Notes: a model not told the origin generated them from the sequence alone. A DNA stretch of 64,000 bases from Opisthorchis felineus (GCA_004794785.1 SJOL01006656.1:79399-143398); one strand, 5' to 3'. Shown: positions 26,801 through 41,300, counted from the stretch's first letter. Numbers and translations: made by a program.

Positions 26801-29672
26801 CCTTTGAAGTTAATGAACTGATTGAGCCGTCGCCTCTAATGCGTGGCTCCCATTACCTTCTTCTCCTTATCCTCTGTGAAGAAAGCTGTATTACCCGGAA
26901 CCAATGCACTATGGTGGACGCTTTTTGCGCTGAATAACTAACTGAACTAGTTAATTCGGTAGGCCCAAGTGTTAAGATAGGCTGGCAGCCATGTAGTTTC
27001 TATGTAGCAAACATTCGACATGATCAGGTGATAAACCAGGCAGTGTGTACCTCTCCGCATTTTGTGCGAATAAGCATCAATAACGGACAAAGCTTCGCCA
27101 CACGGTGACCCAGCACTAGAGAACTGGGAACTTGAGGATATCGGCGAATTCCCTACAACTCCATATACTAATTTCACCCATTCATGTGAACCTAAACAGA
27201 CATCACATATACGCTTCGAAAATTTGTGGTGGCTTATTTTAGGTAAATCTCACCTGAGGGAAATTCTGCTGATTTGGCAGACTGCTGACATATAGGCCAA
27301 AAATCAGGCATTCAAAACATTTACAACTAGTGGTAATTCGACTAGATTCCCAAACAAGCCATTCAGTTTTATCAAACCCCAGACTGGTCACCAACATACT
27401 ACGTCAACGTGTGGGAAGTATTCTCTACGTCGCTGTCATAAGAAATTTCCTTCGGGCAATCGAAATCACCAGACCCGCATATGACATAGCAATGAATCTT
27501 AACAAAGACGTGACTTATTGCACACTGAATGTTGTATTTCTTTAGCAAGTAGTCAAAAATTGAGTTGCTATAAAGCAAAGCACAACAGACCTATCGTTAT
27601 CTGGAGCGTACTCTTCGCAGCCGTTCACTTTCGCTGGTGATATCATGCTAATCATAGCACACAGTCAAATGTGGCAAAGAAGAACCTCGATGAAAAAGAA
27701 CACAGCTCTCTGCACAACTAAATAAAGACTGGAGTACGAAAACAATGTATTAGGCAGAGCTCGGCAATTAAAAGAATATTCAGAAGACAGGGAGAGTAAA
27801 CGGGGTTGGTATGGTCCTGTTTGGTCGCAACTGGATTTCGAGATGGTAAGGGATTCAGATACTGAACAACTGGGAGACTAAAATGTGCAGGTGAGAGTTG
27901 ACGTTCGCTGCCCTGAAACTGTAGGAAACGTAGATGCATTTAGACTTTGATCTGGAATGCGTAATTATTGTTGAGGTAGACTGGTTAGACATACATCTGA
28001 TGATCAGACCAATACGGCAGCCTGTACCTAAGGTGGGTTGTGAATATCAGCAAACTATGCCAATTTTCTTTGCTTGCTGACATAAAACGGTTGGTTTTTC
28101 TCTGTTATTTATTAAAAGCTAGTATTATGGAGGTTAAGAGGACTCAAAAAAGGTTTTTTCAGTATATGTGCTCAATTACTGTTTCGAGTATTGATCTCCT
28201 CGTTTTCTAAATTAGAGTCTTAGTTCCAGAGTTCTGATCGGATTTGGTAATCCTGCTGAGTATAGTATGCTTTCATCATCCAAGTAGACTAGATTCATTT
28301 GCACACCAGTTCTTCATAGGCGACGGTTCGCTGAAGAATCAGTGTCACTCGTCCAGGTTTCCATTGTTGTCAGTTTCACGAAAAGTCAAGTGCGGATCCA
28401 GAGCAATCCTAGCCACTCTAATTGGGATGACTTACCAGACAAAGCGACAGATGGAACCATTCCTAGGTTTTGCTTGCAATCCTGTTAAGGTCCTTCAAGA
28501 CGTTGTGCTATCGGTGATACAGATGTTGATAATGATGATGAGCTAGAAGTGCTCACAAACATCCCTGAAATGTAGTGAATACCCCAAAAAGTTTATTAGG
28601 AGACGTAGTAAAGTGAGACCAGAATGTCGTAATAAAAAACCACGTACTGAAAAGGATTTTTTTCACTGAGCCGCTGTTCAAAGGAGATAAGCCAACTATT
28701 TCTACAACCGAACATCTCGTCCGTGTGCTAAAAGCAACGATTCACGTCTGATATTTGCCTCAAGTGTTACCACTATCTTCAGCTGGACGAGAAAAGCCTG
28801 TTGGGGCTGAAGCCCAATGTGCGTATACGTTTGAATAAAACTTTTGAGGAGGTTCCACAGAGAGAACCGGGAGATGTCCCAGTGCCAGAAAAGGTGACAC
28901 GTTCCCGTTTGGGTCTGGCACCTAATAGCAGGCCAGAACTGGGAACCATTGCCTGAAAACATCTTTGTTCGCATGCCACCAAACTGGATTAACCTCAGCG
29001 TTCACCATTTTCTACAGATTTCAAAACGCAAATGTTCTCAGACTCACTGGGACTACCGTAACCAGTCGATTGAAATCTTCATTATCTATCGAAAACAACC
29101 TGAAAAACAATCTTGTCTTGTTTCCCTTTATTGACCTCTTAACCCGTAACCGTGTGAATAATCCATTTTGTAAAAGGCATTCCGTTTTTCCCACCATTGG
29201 TAAGTTAATGCGGACGATCCAATAGGAGAAGCCTGTCTTCTAATAGTGCTTTAAATTTACTTGGATTCTGATGACAACGAGGACATTTTCGGGTCCCGTT
29301 CGCCATTCCCTACAGTGTTTAGCCGCCCAATACTTGAAACAGTTTTCGGTAAAAAGTTGTCAGAAAAAAGTCCGCCCAGTTAACTTTTCTGACCTTCATG
29401 ATTGTTTTCCCGGAATTTGCTCATTATAACTTGAGAGAGAGTTAAGGTGTAGAGCAGACTAAGTGCCTGGTTCATATAGTTTTGAAACGTGTTTTTATGC
29501 AGCTCACACGCGTGGTTCCGTAGGCAAGACGAGCGTCTGCTGCTTTTGGTGTCCTGCTCATTTGAGCACTCCCTTACCGCCAACAACTCATTTATCCAGT
29601 AACCAAATAACCATTTCGGAAATATGATGTGATACACCAGATTGGGGAAGGTAGGCAAATAAATTATGAGCG

Positions 29673-29775
29673 AATATATATATATATATATATATATATA
29701 TCATTAACACAGAAATACGGTTTCGAACCCATCGTTTTTCGATTTGGTGTATTTTAAGCACTCTAGACCATTGAA
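29673..29775 (-). mobile_element. tRNA-derived SINE with (AT)n tail
   Basis: Read on the minus strand it has a box-A-like GGTCTAGAGTGCTTA (about 29770-29755), then a box B GGGTTCGAAACC (29730-29719), then about 15 nt, then an (AT)n run of about 28 nt (29673-29702). Box spacing fits an RNA polymerase III internal promoter, and a simple repeat tail is typical of SINEs. It differs from the SINE family at 33.4, 58.0 and 60.3 kb. Confidence 0.55.
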
Positions 29776-29999
29776 GAAAGAAAAGCAAACTCCGAACATT
29801 GCATAACGCTTTTCTAAATGAAATTGTTATCTTATTCCCCTTTATTCTTGTCCACAGAAGATATTGTCCTTTTTGGTCTGTCGATGTAATCTGTCTATTG
29901 GAGAATAACTCTGTATCAACGGACGAGTGGTGAGTGTTTTTCTTGCTGAAATGTTTACCCAAGATCAAAACGTCACTCGCAAGCTAGTATAGTATTCCG

Positions 30000-30075
30000 C
30001 CTAATAAGATCGCTGGATTTGAGCTCCTCTGCAGCGGAGAATACGTCGCAGTCATAACCACTGTGGTCTAACCCG
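30000..30075 (-). other. tRNA-like relic (possible SINE head)
   Basis: On the minus strand ACCACAGTGGTTATGA resembles a D-arm and box A, and GAGCTCAAATCC about 35 nt later resembles a T-arm and box B. The cloverleaf is not well paired, so it is not called as a tRNA gene. It may be the head of another SINE. Confidence 0.25.
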
Positions 30076-32134
30076 GTAGAAGTGAAACTTCACATGTTAC
30101 TACATCTAACTTCAGAAAACGCCATACGGTTGTTTTACAGGCACAAATTCACCTCCGAAAAAAATCACGATAGGATTTCTCATATTCTGGCATCATGTAT
30201 GTTATGATTGTAGGTTTTACGGTGTTGGCTGCAGAGATCAGAAAGCAGGTTTCACCTGAATGGCACTGCTTTGACTTTCCTTGCTTGTGGTGAAAACTTG
30301 AAAGTTGTATTGAAAGTCATCTGCCCCGGCCGATGCAAACTCATCGTATGATCTTTGAGGGCTCAAACAAAGTTGGTCCCGTTTTAGCAGCTGTCTCGTA
30401 AGGGCTATACAACCGTATCTGGTATATTGTCGGACTTTCAAGGAATCCAAAGTAAAACATCTACTGATGACGCGCATGTCTGCTGTATGAGGAACCTTCA
30501 CAAAACTCCACCCCTGAGAATACACCATTATCCATTGGTTCACCAAGGACTCATTTGTAAGTCATTTAAAGGGACCAATAGAAAGCAGTCTGTACCGAAG
30601 AGGAGCTCAGAGAAATTTTCTCCAATAGAGACAATACTCTCAGGTGGGAAAACGTTTCAGAAGTGATAGCTGCTGGTCAGTGAAAGCATATTTCAATTAC
30701 GTATACCCTCCCAGAAGAGACTGTCCTGATAATAAGACCACTTTTTGTCTTGTGGAGTAGCTATACTGAAATCTGCTTCAAGAGACCACCTAAGAGAGAC
30801 ATCTCCAAATAGGGACGAAATTGTTTCAACGACCAAGCCCGTTTATGAAGATATCACCTCTTCGAGGTGGCCAGCTATGTTCAGTATACCCATAGGGTGG
30901 ACGTTCTTCTAATATTTTCTTCTGGAGTGACAAATATACATCTGACTGTGGAAATAAAATCGTGTTTTTTTCCCACGAGACAGGATAAGCAGGGTTCTTA
31001 AACCTAGCTATTGCTCTGTTTCGAAATACCTGCTTTGATAAAGTTCCACTGCCATTTGACTCAACGTAAGCCCGGCTGCTATTCTGAGCATCTCAATATA
31101 CGATAGTTCTCTACAGTATAGGGATCGCTCTTGGCAAACTCAGTGTCCAAATATTGAGCGCTGGTTGTTATGATGGTGTCAGCCACAAGAATGGGCTTGC
31201 GAACTTCATGCTCTGTTCTACTAAACGCGTGTAGTTGAGAAACACCATGGTGTGGATTAACCAGGTTCATCGTGTCAGCGTTAAGTGGACAGTGTTCGGA
31301 CGAATAATGGTTGAAAACTTCAACTAGCTGAATTCGAAGTGGAAAATTAATGTATTCAACTCAGTGATCAATTCAATGGTCATCTTGGAAAACTTCGTTT
31401 CACGTATGGTGTCTTTTCACTGTTGACATGACAAGCAAGTGCTAAAACCCTGAATATCGATCAGGTGAATAGTACCATGATGTTTCGCCCGATTACTACT
31501 CACTTATTTAACCATCTGGCCTCTTTCTCCCAAAGCTGAATGAGTTGGTTTCACTGATACTCCCGACCACTCCTTTCCATGAGGTACAATCAACAGCGAA
31601 GTTCGAGCACAGCGTTATCCAGCTTTACTTCCAGTTGTTAGATTTCAGAGCTGACCAGGAAACCCAGTGTACAAGATAACTTTCTAAAGATAGTCTACCA
31701 GCTGTCCTGCAATGTGACACTGATTCTCGGACCCAAAAAATTTCACATAAGGATCTTGTGCCTTCGATGTGTAGCAGCTGGAGAAAACATTGCACCGCAG
31801 TTGTGGTCTCTGGTGAGGGTTTCCTGGTTGACGAACTATGCTAATTGAGTTATTCTAAATCGGAGCACCACAGTATTCATATTCACATTGCCACAATATA
31901 GCGCGTTACTTTTTTGCACAAAGAAGTTTCCCTGACTGAGCCACTGCACGTGTTATCTTCCTGTAGATCACGTGTCTGTATCCCAGTTCACTGTGTGCAC
32001 GCCAAAAATTAAACAGATCGTTAAAGCAGTCACGTGACCTGCAGACGTTCTACACATTGCTGTCCTCTTCCCTCTGTAGTGGACAAAGAACCAAGCGATA
32101 TGTCAGTAACCAGTTAATCCATCTCCTGGCCAGC

Positions 32135-32161
32135 ATGGACTATGGCTGTCGCGGAGGGTAA
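32135..32161 (+). promoter_or_regulatory. Overlapping upstream ORF at ChaC copy 2 start
   Basis: An ATG at 32135 opens an 8-codon frame that ends at TAA 32159-32161, overlapping the real start (ATG 32142) in another frame. If the mRNA includes it, it could lower initiation at the main start. Transcript ends are unknown. Confidence 0.3.
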
Positions 32162-32306
32162 TATTGACAGATTACATGTCTTTGGTTACGGATCATTGAT
32201 TTGGAAGCCGAATTTCGTCTATTCCAAACGATCTGTGGGCTATATTGAGGGATATGTGCGTCGATTCTTCCAGGGCGACATCTTCCAACGAGGAACGCTG
32301 GAAAAA
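32142..32306 (+). CDS. ChaC copy 2, exon 1 (N-terminus)
   Basis: 55 codons from ATG 32142 to donor GTGAGT at 32307. Encodes [34 protein letters not shown] and QRGTLEK. The intron position is identical to copy 1. The proline that normally follows RGT is leucine here. Confidence 0.92.
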
Positions 32307-35300
32307 GTGAGTACACCATTATTTTGCGGGCTTACACGGGAGAAAATCTTCCATTTGGATTTGCGGCAGTAATCGGAAGAGAAATTACAGTTTTTCTCAT
32401 TCCGACATTCACTCAAAGTTTGAACAAAAATTTGGATATCCATGTGGAAATGTTGAATACACTGAAAATGCGAAAATGGCCATTGGTTTCTCCCAAAGTT
32501 TAAAAATAGGTTTTCGTGACACGCGAAATTGCACTGGTTTCAAAGAGAACGGTGTAATTAGCGAAAGTAGGTTCACTGGTTTTTCTGCGAACCGAAACAG
32601 GAAGTAATGAATCATTTAGTCTGCCCTCAGTTTGATAATGAATAACTTTTGCTAATGTTCTGACCGAATTTACTGAATCCAGTTGCCCTAGACAGGAAAG
32701 AAAATACCTTTTTGAGGCGAATTGCTTTTCCAGTGAATGCATAGGCAAACGAAATTTTGAAACCTTTCCCAAATTAAGAAACGGTTTCAGAGGTAAATTT
32801 TGAAATTCATGTAGTTGGAGTATCCGGACAGCAGTTAGGTACACTTTACTGATCGTAGGTTTTTGCAGGATTTGTAGAATTCACGTTCTCATCACTCCTG
32901 TGTTAAAAATCCTCCCCTAGTCCCTGCACACTTATTATGGTGAGTCCACATCAAAGTGGGGAGGCGACAACAGTCCTCAGGACCCAACCTGCCTCTCAGT
33001 AGAGAACATCAGGGAAGGGCGACCCCTTTTCTGGGCAATCACACAATGGGTCGTAGCAGACGGGTCTCTGCAGAGGACTGGCTACTTCTAAAAATGGTAC
33101 TAATAACGCATCGGCAATCTATGCTTATAGTAGATAACAAATAACAAGTCTTACGATGAGAGAAAATCTGTGGAGTAAGGTGATTTTGTCTGGTTATTAT
33201 GGTTTTGTGTGTGAGCAGCTGATCATCTCTGGTAAAAATTGGCTCGTTATATGCAGTCCAACACAAGGTGTGAAAAGTTGTTGGTGATCGGCATATTTCG
33301 TGCCTTGAAATCCACTCCATTCGGTAGTTGAATGCATTTCATTCACCAGTGAGTCAGGCGCCAGCACTACTAAAAGTAGAAATAATCGCTAGGCTGTAAC
33401 ACACGTTCGGTGCCTAGCTGCTGTGCCACCCGTAGAAAGCGAGCGGACTGAGACACTACCAGGCTGCCCATGCCTAGAAAGGAGCAACGGAGACTGTGGT
33501 TGGGTTCTAAAAACGAAAACTCCGTTCAGTAAGTTCGTGCCTTAACCACTGAGCTACCTTGACCACCACTGGAATTTCATGAATTCAGTAGTGCGCTCAA
33601 GTATTGGCCAATCCTCAGGGATTTCGTCAAATTCCTGCTGAATAAAAATTTGTTAAGTGACCTAGTGGACGAAAATCACCTCTACGGCTTACAGAGCTTG
33701 AATTTCACTTTGACATCTTAATGGTTGTGCGAACTAGGCAATAGGTCTCCCATAGATACTTTTTTGGATTGATGATGACTTGAAAAGTTTGACGCAAGGT
33801 CCTCACAAGAAAACCCCTCAATAGCAGCCCACCTTATTGTGTGAAGGCAAGGTAGTAGATTCAGAACCAGATTGCTCACTGGGGAAAATATGGTGTGGTG
33901 AGAACTTTTCCGGTTCATTTCTTCTCAAAGTCTTCGGCCCACAAACATCCAATAAGTTAGCACAATTCATATGTGTACCGAGGAAGCAGATGCAACAACA
34001 CTGGTTAATTGTAACCAAATTCGTTCCATGCGTATATTTTTTTCTCGCAATGCAAGGCATTATTTAAAAGTATGGTGAGCCAAGGTTTTTCATTTTAATG
34101 GAGTCACCTTGTCTATCCAGTGAGTCCTAGTAATTTAGACACTCTCCATTTTGGACAGTGTTCTATGAACCGAGAGAGATTCTAGATAACGATAAAAACG
34201 GCATGCCTTGCCACCAAGCTTCGTCACCTGGTCAAAATGTCTTCCAATACATAAGCTTCCGCACAGTCTGGATGAAAGACAGTATAAAAAAGTGTTTTTT
34301 CGAATGTATAGCGACAAACCGATGGGGTGATTTTTTGAGAAACAAATAGTGGGATGAGCGGTGCCCAAAATAGGGTGTGTATACGTCCTAGGAGGGGTAG
34401 TGTTTCGTGACACAGTATTCTACATGAGCCAAACACGTGAATCACGTTGACATTTTCATCAGCGGAGTTCTAACAATCAGTGAGTTGCCACAAGCCTCTG
34501 ACTTCTAACGTTTTGATTAATGGGAGAAATAATCCTACAGGGTTGTACGCCCAAATCCTAGAAATGTAAGAGAAAAGCCTTTGAACATAATTTTATACCA
34601 GTTTACTACAGCTTGTTGGATAATTCCAGCGCAATTTTATCAGATTTTCTAGCCAGAAATACACCACTTCAAACCGTGGGGTCAAGTTTGATCACAGTGA
34701 CCGTACCACAAGGGAACACTTCTTGGTTGTGTTGCGCATGAAATAGATTAGTTACTGTAAAAACCCTGCATTACTGCAATGCCTCGATTTTTAACTGCGT
34801 GCTGGGAATGCAAATTTAGTAAGCGAAACTTACTCGAGGACGTATAATTAGTTCAAGCAATATACGCGATGGTGCGACTACTGCTCGTGAAATTATTTTT
34901 GATAATAGGATGCTCCTGAATGTGAAATCTTATAGATTCCCTGCAATCTAGATGCAAATATTGTTAGCGTGTTTTAAAGTTTAGAAAAAACCCTTCCTTT
35001 ATTTGGCCTACGGGTTGGTGATATTCTTAACAAGGCGGAAGAATCTCTAGGACGATCCAGCAAATATTCCTAAAGTTGTAACTTACCCGCTTCACTTAAG
35101 AGTCTTTCTCGAAAAGTGTGAGAATCTCGGCCTGTGGTAGTACTCCATGTTTGTTGCTTATTGTGATAGGAATCAAATAGATAAAAACACGGTAGAATTC
35201 TTCACAAAGACACTATGTCTCTCAAATCTCACAGACTGAAGGTCTGGTCAATCCACAAGTGGTCTCACTGAAGGTTCCACAGCACGCCAAGGATTTGGTT

Positions 35301-38300
35301 GACACATGTGGCCGTCGTCTGAAAAATCCCACCCTGAAAGCGCTCCTGAATATCTGGTGGGGACCAATGACTACGAGTTTCATCACTACCCCATTCGGTT
35401 GGAGACCAGACAAACTTTGTGTGCAGTCGAACCTCTATCTACAATCCGCCATGGGAATTCTAGCAATGGGCGTATCGCCATAGAACTGCAGAGGAAACCA
35501 GCTAAGAGAAATGGTTAATATGTTTCCAGGAAGTAGGTTAATCAATGGATCCAACTTTACACATGTTTTCAATCATATATAGTGTATCTCGCGTAACAAC
35601 AATGGTTATTCAGTCCGATGGAGTTCCAGCCTCCGTGGGTTTTCTAGTTTTGCGAAGATCAGTTTCGAATAAAATCTATAATGAGCAATTCCCTTCCAAA
35701 ATGATGTGGGAGAACGACGAATCTTCGAACGAGTGGAACGTGACCCAGTGAAATCCATCATCTACATAGTAAAACTGGTGAAGCTTTGTTCAAAATGCAA
35801 ATGCAACAAACCCAGAGATATATGTCTTACCCGTGTTATAGCACGGTTCACAGGCATCTACACCCTTGTAACGGTGACTTTGTAATGTGAAACACAAACC
35901 AAGCACCAACCCAGTTTTGCTAGCGCTTGGAGTGCACTGACCACATCAGTAAAACGCATAAATAGCGCCACACACGCCGGTCAGCAATTTCTACGGTTTT
36001 CGTTGAATTCAACGAAACTTTGCAAATAACTCACCCTTGGTCAATGAGGAATGATCTTGATGTGTGAGGTATACTGCACGCTTTTTGTTTTCACACTTGT
36101 GTTTGGGTGAAAACATAATGAAACGTCCAAAAGTTTCCATCCTTCTTCCCCCACAACAAACACTGCAAGATATTCAACTTTTGAAGTTGAATCACCCCAA
36201 GCGAAAGACTACCTCATTCGGACTATGCAGAAGATGTTTTCTTGTTATGTGTCTATTATCATTCCGCACAGTCTACTCGAAATAAGTCGAAATTACTCTC
36301 GTATTTTGGTATGCGATATGATTCGTTGAACTGTAAAGTCTTACTCCGGAAGCATCATATCCCTTGTGTCCATCTAAAAAGTTAGCCTCAGGTGGTTGAG
36401 TTTGTCGACCACTTCTGAGCAGATAAATAGGTCCTCACTGCACTGAGACGAATGCCGCATCGTCAAGGAGCGATAAGAATTCGTTGCCGCATCGTTTATG
36501 ACGTCACTAGCTAATTTCACTGGATTAAAAGACAACGCAGTCTTAAATTTTGGTTTTCAAACCTCGTCCTTCTTATTAAAAAGCCTTCAAACATCCGATT
36601 GTGGCCTCATTTGAGGCATTGCAGCAGTGTCTCCAAAGAAGCAGTGGGTAAGCGGGCAATTCATAAGAATTCATGATCATTGGAAAAGCGGGTGGAGCTT
36701 ATAAGATTGCGGTGGCTGGGATATATGCTCAGCATGCCAAGCTGCCGTCTACCGAAGGAAGTGCTGGTTTTCATTCCAGACCCAGAAAAATATCCTCCTG
36801 AAGGACACATTCTGAGGCGGTGAGGCAAAACGAGAGTAGCTGCAGTGCAGCTTAGAGTTGCGGACACTTCGTACCTGCTTGGATAAGGCCAAACTAACTC
36901 TCCCTGCTTTTGGCTGGAAATCATCCGGGGTATCTCACTTACAAGCATCTCCTAGTAGGACTGCCCAGCTAAAATGATGTCTTCTGTGCTCGTGTCTTGT
37001 CAGGTTCTTAGAGAATTCTGTTAGTCCACTGATAACGCCTCATTCTGCTATGATGTTCAGAGATGTTTACTTGAATTATCTTGACCGCTTTCCCTGGGAA
37101 TGCAGGAGTGGTCTCAAGAGATCCAACTTTACTCTTCAGTTTCCACCAAGTACTGGGGTATACTTACCTCACGCTTATGTGGTAATTAGCAGCCGGTATT
37201 TACTACTGGTGTATCGCTGTCCATGCTTATGATGACAGTGGTGATGGTGACGATGATGATAGACATAAAAAGAGCGGTCCCTCTGTAAAGAGCCCACTTA
37301 TCTGGAGAGTCCATCAGATAAACTAGTGCGCGATCCCCTCGAATGAAGGACTCCTTATCTGGAAAGACCAGCTACCCCCACTTTCCAATGGTGTTCCCTC
37401 TCGGGAGGATAGCTGCCTTCGTTTATGCGAACGTTTGTAGTGTGTAAGCACTCCACATTCTGAAAATCGTACGGTTCTCAACAGCATGTTTTTGGAGTTT
37501 GCGATACTTGAGAATCAAAGGCTGCATTTGCAGTAAGTATCACGTGAAGTCAAAGTACTACAATTTTCCTATTTTAGCCCGGACGTGTTGCGACATTAGT
37601 TTCCACAAAAGAAGCCAACTCGCGCGTTTGGGGCTGCGTTTACGAGGTAGTCGGTGCTAAAAACATCAAGCGTGCATTGGATCATCTGATCGAGAGAGAA
37701 GTGGTCAGCGGTGGGTACTGCTTCGACCGCACATATTTTCACCCCGTACTCCCGGATTCCAGGCAGACCAGTGTATCATCTTCGGGCTCGGACTTTACCG
37801 TTAATTCTTCTAAAGTTGGTGAAGCATACGAAGTGTTGTTTCACCTCACCGATCCTGATGTGGCAATGTATTTGGGAGATGCCACACTTGATGATCAGGT
37901 TAGTACTTCATCGACTGAAGTGCTCGTTCCTTTTCTTTTCTTTCAATCTGGTTTTTATTTTGAAAATGAAGTTAGCATACAAAGTCAACTAGAGATACAT
38001 ACTGATGATACATGCAGCAGCTGCCTTAGGTGAATAGCTTCCTCTTCTGATCTGCTCAATCTTAAGTTTACTGACGTTTCTGAATTCACTTATCAGTTAA
38101 ATCAGCTACTGCTACTCTGTATAGCTAACCACCCCCACGACCCCAGATCATCGGCGAGGGAGAATGTGGCAGATATAACCACCGTACAAAATGTACACAA
38201 TTTTACAGTTGGTGATATATATATGGGGAGTTTTTTACAGTGAACTGTAAGCGTTAGTAAACGTGTTCATGCTGTAGACAGGTAGTTATAAACCGCTAGT

Positions 38301-41300
38301 TATTCTGCGCCAAAGGATGAACTTCAAGGGTACAGGATGGGGATGGAGGTTCCAAACTTGAAGATACCAACTGATTGTTGGTCCAATTCATCTAATGTAT
38401 AAATCACTCAACAGAGGGCTTGAGTGAATTCATTTCTGTTGTTCTTTTATTTTCTGCCAAGTATATAGGTTTGTCTGATTCTGAAGACAAATGTGGGCTC
38501 AGAACATGCGTTCTCCTTTCAGGCTTGTCATTGAAGCTGCACGTTAATAAATGAAGCGACATATTGCCAGACTAAACGATGGTACCATGAGTGCTTGAAA
38601 GTAGGTGTCATATATATTCCTACTAAACAGCTCCATCGCTTGCACATGTTTCAGATAATTTGGGTCACGAAACATATGAGTTCAAGACACTCACCCGCTC
38701 TCCCCCCCCAAAAAAAAGACTGAAGCAATTCCTGGTTTGTTGAAGTACCACGATTTAATCCGAATAAGCCACCATCTCTCGAAGAGTTTGGGCGTTGATG
38801 GTGCGGCCGCGTCCCAGGACAGGATCCTCGTGACACCCTCCTGCGCTTAGCCGGAGACATTTCAAGAAATAGCGGCTAATCGTTGGTATTCGTGCTGTCA
38901 GTTTATTTCCAGATTGTCTGATTTGGCGCTCGGTGTAGACACAGAATGCTTGAGGTAGACTAGCACCGGGTGCCCTCCCTCACCCACTCTTCTCTTGTTT
39001 TCACCTTAAAGCCTTAAATATAATTAGTTATTATTATTAATTAATTATTATTAATTATTATTATTAATTATTATTAATTAATTATTATTAATATGGATAT
39101 CAACAGTTAATAATGATCAATTACTAATTGACTCGTTTAGTCCAGGTTACTATATTGGTTCGGTTTGCCTATAAGAGTCCAATACTTTTGCCTACATTTC
39201 AGTATCCTGGACAAAGTTTACTAGTGAACATTCACAAAAACGGTGGACAAAGAATCTATTGACGTTTCTTGCTTACACCTAAGCAGACGGTCAAATCACG
39301 GGGTAAAATGGTATGGATGGTGACCAGCGGGCTGAATGCAGGCTGTTATATGACGTCAAATACTGTGAAATTCTACGTACAAATTAACTACCATCTGATC
39401 AAAAAATATAAGTTAGGTATGGCCTGAAACCAAAAGAGCGCGTACAAACTGGAGTGTCAATTGCTTCGCCAGATCGCATAGCAGGAACTGATCGAGTTAA
39501 ACTAATGTTTTGCTTACGAGACCGGTAGCTTTTACGAGACGAGCTCAGTTTTTCCGGCACACTAGCATGAGTTCCTGCAGGATGTCTCGTCCCCTTGAGC
39601 TTTGAGCAGGGTCCGCTTAATACTGTCAACAATTTGTTCTGTTTAGTCAGAAGAACGCGGCCGTGTTGTCTATCGTATGGCTGTGATGGCGTGCCGACTG
39701 CAGTCAGGAACCTGATGGAAATTCTAAACTCCCCTCACACTACCAACTACCTATGAGTAGCTCAGAGGAAGAATAATTAACACGATGCCTGAGCCTTCCT
39801 TCTGACAGGTCTCCACTCGAGCAGCCAGTCGACACGTAACCATGTAATGTGGATTCCCTGACTGACGGATGAGTAGAACTATATCCTGTCTAACTAACAG
39901 TATATCACACCGTTGATCAGTCGCCACTGACCGAAAGGTTAATTGTTCAGACTAGCCAGGTGGTCACAGGTTTCACAAGTTTCATGAAATGCGCACTGCT
40001 GCTGATTCCCGATAAGGAAGAAGCAGCTGCACAGTGCTTCTCGTCTTTTCAGCATGAAATCATCATTGAAAATGAAGTGGTAAACTTTACCTTTGTCTGT
40101 GCTGGTTGAAAATATTTGATGTGACACGCATCGTCTTGTTCACTGTTGAGGGAAACAGTAACACGATCTCTTCAAATTTCGACGTGTCAGATTGATAGCT
40201 TTGGCGTAATTAATCTGCGCTAAAGATCAAATCTATGAAGGCTTTGACCAAGAAAAGGTGCTAAGCACTGAAGATCCTTAACACAGTGTAATTGGAGATG
40301 TAATGGTTTACCCAGGAACAAGTGGTAGAACTGGAGACCGTGAACTCTTCAAGATGATCCCACAACACTTCGAGTGGAAGTGGTGATCAATCCGAAGATC
40401 TAGAAAAATGGGCGTGACGTGACCTTAAAACATCAAGCGGTCATTCGCAGTGGAGATGGAGTCGCGACCATGAGGAGAATGCCGAAGGCCACTACTGAGG
40501 AAATTATCTATTCTCCCAGTTTGCACGAAGTGTATCGCCTTCTGCAACGTGATGTCTGCCGGGGTTCTGAAGTTCGGTGCCTGCACCCTCTTGTGAACCA
40601 CACGAACAATCTGTAAGAGCATTCAGCCGGTTTGATATGTTCAGGGGACAGGTAATCAATCGGCCTGACTAAAACCGTCGGTACATTGCCGTTGAATATT
40701 AGTCATAGTTCAGTGAGCTGAATGAGTGTCTATCGCTGGCGACATTTCGAACAGTACTCGAAACTATCTTCTTTAGAACCAAAAGTGGATGTGGCTTGTA
40801 GTCGACTGACAGAGTAAACCAATGGCCATTGAACAGCCTATAGAAACGGGAGAATTCAGGAATCAGAGCGAAGGCTTCATTCTCAGTTTGTCCAACTTCT
40901 TCGGGTAGGTGACCAGGTGACTAGCCCACTTCAAAACAAGCATGAAACGGAGGACTATTTTTGGACGCCGATATCTGACAGGTGGTTTGAACGTTCTCAG
41001 GATCGATGTGGAGCTCGAGGGCTTCGGAAACCAACTCTAGTTACCTAACTGTTGTCAAAAGAATCAGCCCTTTTTGAAGACTGGGTTGGATACCATCATC
41101 CTGGATACGTCAGGGTACTAAGTGGATTCGGATTATCAAGAAAACCGGTGATGATCTGCGTATGATTCGAACATACCGCCCCTTACAGAATTTCAGTCAA
41201 CTGCAGAAACATTTTCGGGGCAATCTGGATACCAAAAAGAAACCACATGTACGGGAGAAGGCCTGGGTGCGCTTTTATAGTTAGCGTTTGTCGGGACTCC

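Larger units (their letters stand above)
20835..32141. other. Region between the two divergent ChaC genes
   Basis: About 11.3 kb. It contains an (AT)n-tailed SINE at 29673-29775 and a tRNA-like relic near 30.0 kb. Several open frames bounded by good splice consensus sites are present (minus 24710-24521, 27191-27051 and 23483-23269; plus 29018-29199 and 28783-28956), but they match no family I know, lie on both strands and are within the chance length range. The promoters of both ChaC genes should lie at its two ends. Confidence 0.5.
32307..37577 (+). other. Intron 1 of ChaC copy 2
   Basis: A 5.3-kb intron holding a minus-strand SINE (33391-33567) and a decayed LINE fragment (36680-36940). 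Nothing else is recognised. Confidence 0.75.

Noticed and set aside
29588..29968. 126-codon minus-strand ORF
   Set aside because: It runs through the (AT)n microsatellite and the SINE; the repeated YIYIYI tract is the translation of the simple repeat.
30000..30075. A functional tRNA gene
   Set aside because: Promoter-box-like words are present, but the acceptor and anticodon stems do not pair convincingly.
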